Origin: Alkaliphilus flagellatus | GTDB lineage: Bacteria; Bacillota; Clostridia; Peptostreptococcales; Natronincolaceae | Assembly (NCBI RefSeq): GCF_018919215.1 | Contig: NZ_JAHLQK010000005.1 | Span: 248,001-312,000 of the forward strand | Direction: 5' to 3' | Length of the DNA stretch: 64,000 nucleotides | Program-made: the position numbers and the translations under genes | Part shown: piece after piece, positions 63,479 to 64,000 of the stretch | How positions within the stretch are numbered: the first letter of the stretch is position 1 | How the letters are laid out: each line of letters opens with the position of its first letter | The notes under the pieces: generated by a model | Told to the model about the DNA's origin: nothing | The model's input: the letters and a program-made list of their open reading frames with translations, nothing else | Database searches by the model: none

Positions 63479-63904
63479 CTATTTTTTGGGATCCACTTTT
63501 ATATCTCCATTTGATTTAATAGTAACTGTAAATCCAATTCTATTCGTTACTTGTGCTTTTAATTTAGTATCAAGTAAATCTGTCATAACTTTTTCAAGGT
63601 CATTATTATCAGAAGTAGTAATATTTGATCCTTCAAATGTTATTGGATCTTCTGTAGTATCTATAGTAATAGTGCCTTCTTCTCCAGTTACGGTTATATC
63701 TCCATTAGCAAGAGCAATCAGCACCGTATTTCTAATTACATCCATAGTAGCCTCGTCAGCTTTTTTTGCGGCTGTTTCTTTAAATCCACCAAATTTTGGA
63801 ACAGCTATAGCCCCTAAAATACCTAAAATGGCAATAACAACTATTAGTTCAACCAATGTAAATCCTTTTTGATTTTTCATCCTCTTACTCAACATTCTAA
63901 CCAT
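63479..63904 (-). CDS. pilA: Type IV major pilin (PilA)
   Basis: A 141-residue prepilin: leader ending in NQKG then FTLVELIVVIAILGILGAIA, Glu at +5, and a small beta-rich globular domain with repeated T/I segments (TVTGEEGTITIDTTEDP). AAAGGGGAG precedes the ATG. The size and the very conserved helix suggest the major subunit. Confidence 0.9.
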   Translation of the reverse strand: MVRMLSKRMKNQKGFTLVELIVVIAILGILGAIAVPKFGGFKETAAKKADEATMDVIRNTVLIALANGDITVTGEEGTITIDTTEDPITFEGSNITTSDNNDLEKVMTDLLDTKLKAQVTNRIGFTVTIKSNGDIKVDPKK

Positions 63905-63927
63905 TCTTTTCTCCCCTTTATAATTTT

Positions 63928-64000
63928 TTAGTTTAAATCTCTCATTATTAGATTCGCTATATTTTTTCCAGCATCACTCCCTAAAAAGTCTTCTCTTATT
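63928..64000 (-). CDS. C-terminal fragment of an unidentified upstream gene (runs off the window)
   Basis: The last 24 codons of a frame ending LIMRDLN with a TAA stop at 63928-63930. It lies just before pilA, where pilC, pilT or pilB is usual, but the visible residues are too few to identify it. Confidence 0.4.
   Translation of the reverse strand, partial: IREDFLGSDAGKNIANLIMRDLN

Noticed and set aside
1-64000. CRISPR arrays, tRNA or rRNA genes, insertion sequences
   Set aside because: No regularly spaced repeats, no cloverleaf or rRNA-like sequence, and no transposase-like reading frame was seen; the only recombinases are XerD and the small integrase.

Overview
The window is AT-rich DNA from an endospore-forming, low-GC Gram-positive bacterium of the class Clostridia. 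Support for this comes from a complete spoIIIA operon, spo0A-spoIVB, spoIIM, gerW/ytfJ-ytfI, and dense Shine-Dalgarno-led genes with GTG/TTG starts. An OLE RNA with its oapA partner, together with type IV pili and a polyamine operon, points to an anaerobic, probably alkaliphilic relative of Alkaliphilus/Natronincola. That genus-level guess is inference. Nearly all genes lie on the minus strand.

Layout. 0-9.8 kb: the start of surE, an uncharacterised RNase H-like/zinc protein, then minus-strand metabolic and housekeeping genes (OadA-type carboxyltransferase, mnmM, GNAT, rluB-type pseudouridine synthase, a flavoprotein/PyrK-like electron-transfer pair, a D,D-carboxypeptidase, a MazG-like protein, gerW and its DUF2953 partner). 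9.9-12.9 kb: a plus-strand polyamine operon (XRE-cupin regulator, speD, speE, speB) with promoter, operator and terminator. 12.9-22.5 kb: scpB-scpA, an M50 protease, dacF, and the nucleoside-salvage operon deoB-punA-punA2-pdp, then xerD and spoIIM. This order resembles the Bacillus subtilis spoIIM-xerD-deoB-pupG-dacF region. 22.6-28.1 kb: nudF, a divergent 46-codon mciZ-like gene, DUF3866, two envelope glycosyltransferase-type genes, steB and steA. 28.3-30.6 kb: recX, a minimal tyrosine recombinase and inverted repeats. 30.6-43.7 kb: spo0A, spoIVB, recN, argR, tlyA, dxs, oapA, OLE RNA, a PAP2-type membrane protein, ispA, xseB, xseA, a TsaD paralogue and nusB. 43.8-50 kb: the yqhY-type asp23 gene, a structured leader or small RNA with its own promoter, and spoIIIAH to spoIIIAA. 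50-53.1 kb: an acidic zinc-ribbon protein, efp, an aminopeptidase P-type gene, aroK, comFB. 53.2-64 kb: a type IV pilus region (minor pilins, an SLH-anchored repeat protein, pilO/pilN/pilM, the prepilin peptidase, a pilin with a long beta-rich tail, the major pilin).

The strongest special feature is the OLE ribonucleoprotein locus at 38.2-39.5 kb. It comprises a roughly 606-nt structured RNA on the minus strand, a near-consensus promoter overlapping the end of the upstream gene, and the membrane protein gene oapA immediately downstream, all inside the isoprenoid cluster ispA-dxs as in known OLE loci. Also notable are a mciZ-like FtsZ-inhibitor gene at 23274-23414, an unassigned structured RNA in front of asp23 at about 44286-44479, and two consecutive minor-pilin genes without usable canonical start codons (one reads ATG-TGA, the other has only ATT/ATA/ATC). 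A second purine nucleoside phosphorylase has altered purine-binding residues, and several pilus genes carry unusual fusions.

All assignments come from reading the sequence and from recalled family knowledge. No database search was run.
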